A stretch of 6,483 nt of DNA from Bacteroidales bacterium (GTDB lineage Bacteria > Bacteroidota > Bacteroidia > Bacteroidales > JAOZVK01), in assembly GCA_029938185.1 (NCBI GenBank), contig JAOZVK010000333.1, positions 1 to 6,483 on the forward strand, in the 5' to 3' direction. The translations under genes and the position numbers were made by a program. Below, one piece after another: positions 4,976 through 6,483 of the stretch (within the stretch, counting starts at the first letter, position 1; every line of letters starts with the position of its first letter). The notes below the pieces were generated by a model. The model saw only the letters and a list, made by a program, of their open reading frames with translations, did no database searches and was not told the origin of the DNA.

Positions 4976-6028
4976 GTGCGTTTAATAATTAACAAATTAA
5001 AAAAAATAAAATTGAAGAAATTAACTAACATATTAATTATAATACTCATTTTTTTTCCAGCAAATAATGCAATATCTCAAACAATGTCATTTTCTCAATT
5101 TTACTCATCTCCAATGATTATTGCACCTTCTTTTGCAGGAATGACAAGTGGTAGCAGAATTTCGATGAACTATAGAGATCAATGGCCCAAGGTACCTGGA
5201 ACTTTTGTAACATATGCTGTTTCATATGACCAATTCTTTAGTAGAATGAAAAGTGGAATTGGATTAATAATAGTAAGAGATCAAGCAGGTAGCGGAAATC
5301 TTGGTTTGATTGATATTGGACTTCAGTATTCATATAATATAAAAATAGATAGAAAATGGCGTGTCAGACCAGGCTTACATTTCAGATATGCTCAAAGAAG
5401 CCTTAATTTTCAAAAATTAATTTTCTCTGATCAAATTTCAGGAACTAATATTTCACCAACTACTATTGAAACAAATCCTATTAAATCAACTGGATATATT
5501 GATGTCGCAACATCGGTTTTGGTATATTCTAACTTGTACTGGGGAGGAATTGGTGTTGACCATTTGTTGCAACCTAACCAATCGTTAATGGGACAAGATG
5601 CAAAACTTAAAATGAAATTTTCGATTTTTGGTGGAGTAAAGGTTCCTTTACGTGCATCAAAAAGAAGACGAAGAAATGTAGATGTAGAAAATGTAACTTT
5701 TTCGATGTTATACCGAAATCAAGGTGGATACGACCAATTGGATATAGGTGCATATTGGCGAAAATTACCTTTTACTTTGGGACTTTGGTTTAGAGGTATT
5801 CCTGTTCTTAAACCCGCAAAAAATTTAGAAGCTGTTGATGCTCTTATTGTACTTGTTGGTTATAAAATTTTTGATTTAAGCTTTGGTTATAGCTATGACT
5901 TTACTGTTTCGAGATTGATAAGTTCAACTGGTGGTGCACACGAATTATCTATAATTTATGAATTTAATAAAGACTTGAAAATGGAAAAAAATAGGAGAAG
6001 AGTTGTTATACCTTGTCCTAGTTTCTAA
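4976..6028 (+). CDS. PorP/SprF family type IX secretion outer-membrane protein
   Basis: This 350-residue member of the PorP/SprF family is probably an outer-membrane beta-barrel. Family members help secrete or anchor type IX substrates such as gliding adhesins. The N-terminus is basic (KLKKIKLKK), followed by a hydrophobic core (about 18-28) and a likely signal-peptide cut near AISQ (32-35). Family hallmarks follow in order: QFYSSPMIIAPSFAG (41-55), NYRDQWP (65-71), FVTYAVSYDQFF (77-88), GIGLIIVRDQAGSG (94-107), RPGLHFRYAQRSLNF (131-145), GYSYDFTVSRL (304-314), SGGxHE-like TGGAHELSIIYEF (318-330) and a C-terminal PCPSF. The longest frame starts at GTG 4976; a TTG at 5012 would give a more compact signal peptide (MKKLTNI...) and cannot be excluded. 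No ATG is available upstream. Such genes often follow a large adhesin gene, but none precedes this one, so it appears as an orphan. The family is certain; the specific partner is unknown. Confidence 0.93.
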   Translation: MRLIINKLKKIKLKKLTNILIIILIFFPANNAISQTMSFSQFYSSPMIIAPSFAGMTSGSRISMNYRDQWPKVPGTFVTYAVSYDQFFSRMKSGIGLIIVRDQAGSGNLGLIDIGLQYSYNIKIDRKWRVRPGLHFRYAQRSLNFQKLIFSDQISGTNISPTTIETNPIKSTGYIDVATSVLVYSNLYWGGIGVDHLLQPNQSLMGQDAKLKMKFSIFGGVKVPLRASKRRRRNVDVENVTFSMLYRNQGGYDQLDIGAYWRKLPFTLGLWFRGIPVLKPAKNLEAVDALIVLVGYKIFDLSFGYSYDFTVSRLISSTGGAHELSIIYEFNKDLKMEKNRRRVVIPCPSF

Positions 6029-6164
6029 GTTTCTAAAAATTGTTTTATTGAGAAACATTTCAACAAATTCTGATTTCTGTATTAATTTGAAATTTTAAAA
6101 ATACTCAATGATACTTTAAATTATAAATCAATGTATTATTTTGTATAGTAAAATAATATTTTTT

Positions 6165-6440
6165 ATGGAATTTAAACAATTGAATCTGAAAAAACGGAGT
6201 TTGTAGAATCTTAAGAAAAAGCAAATGGTTTGAAAAGTTTTATATTGTTGGCAAAGAGCATACAAGTTTAATAAAAAAAAAATTGTAAAACAACAAAACT
6301 ATTATGTTATAGATGTAACAGAGTTGGCAATCGTTGAGCTTGACAAAGGATTTTTGAATAAAGAAGAAAACACACTTACTCGTGGTCGTTTGTTTTTTAC
6401 TTACGAAAGTAGTTCGAATACAGCAAAACTGGGCTTATAA
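6165..6440 (+). pseudogene. Small unrecognised ORF broken by two compensating frameshifts
   Basis: An ATG at 6165 opens a frame reading MEFKQLNLKK and then hits stops (TAG 6204-6206, TGA 6231-6233). The same frame ends with about 50 sense-looking codons that include NYYVIDVTELAIVELDKGF and TLTRGRLFFTYE, closing with TAA at 6438-6440. Between them another frame is open and protein-like (SKWFEKFYIVGKEHTSLIKK). Removing one A from the run 6189-6194 and adding one A to the run 6273-6282 joins all three into a single frame of about 91 codons. The family is not recognised. Possibilities are a decaying gene, homopolymer errors in the sequence or, less likely, slippage during expression. A terminator-like hairpin starts two bases after the stop, which favours a real gene end. 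Confidence 0.42.
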
Positions 6441-6441
6441 A

Positions 6442-6470
6442 AACTAATAATTTACAAAATATTATTAGTT
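6442..6470 (+). terminator. AT-rich hairpin, likely terminator of the broken ORF
   Basis: AACTAATAAT (6442-6451) pairs perfectly with ATTATTAGTT (6461-6470) across a 9-nt loop, and the T-rich run CTAATTTTATTCT follows. It starts two bases after the TAA at 6438-6440. The stem has few G-C pairs, so folding energy is low, but position and the T-rich tail suit an intrinsic terminator in a very AT-rich genome. Confidence 0.45.
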
Positions 6471-6483
6471 CTAATTTTATTCT

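Noticed and set aside
6029..6056. GTTTCT / AGAAAC stem after the PorP/SprF stop as a terminator
   Set aside because: The stem is only 6 bp with a 16-nt loop, is AT-rich and is not followed by a clear T-run. The tandem GTTTCTAA at 6021-6036 explains part of the signal.

Overview
The window looks like a chromosomal piece from an AT-rich member of the Bacteroidota. Three things point there: a PorP/SprF-family outer-membrane protein (a family tied to type IX secretion and gliding), a dCMP deaminase and an S41 protease of the form common in that phylum, and a TTTG-N20-TAnnTTTG promoter of the Bacteroidota type in front of the deaminase gene. Only about half of the window is coding. The rest is very AT-rich intergenic DNA full of repeats.

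Layout. Positions 1-867 have no convincing gene. They hold a 152-bp repeat with inverted ends (57-208), a palindrome (255-270), a somewhat GC-richer stretch of nested inverted repeats (about 374-530) and a second dispersed repeat (593-694). Positions 868-2484 (minus) encode a membrane-anchored PDZ/S41 C-terminal processing protease. The 962-bp gap 2485-3446 holds heptamer repeats, hairpins and a well-delimited 187-bp MITE-like element (2910-3096) with perfect 20-bp inverted ends and an 8-bp target duplication. Positions 3447-3869 (minus) encode the dCMP deaminase, with its own promoter just upstream. Positions 3890-4975 hold inverted copies of the two left-hand repeats (3940-4041 and 4097-4202), further hairpins and a long AT-rich leader. 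Positions 4976-6028 (plus) encode the PorP/SprF protein. Positions 6165-6440 hold a small reading frame broken twice at A-runs, followed at once by an AT-rich terminator-like hairpin.

Function. The deaminase supplies dUMP for thymidylate synthesis. The protease trims or degrades envelope proteins. The PorP/SprF protein probably sits in the outer membrane and serves surface display or secretion of a type IX substrate encoded elsewhere. Nothing shows the three acting as one system. The deaminase and protease genes are co-oriented, but the large repeat-filled gap suggests separate transcription.

No new enzymatic or defence system is visible. The most unusual content is the repeat architecture: two repeat families in mirrored order (A-B ... 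B'-A') around the deaminase-protease pair, plus the MITE-like insertion between those two genes. All repeat calls were made by eye, so identities are approximate.
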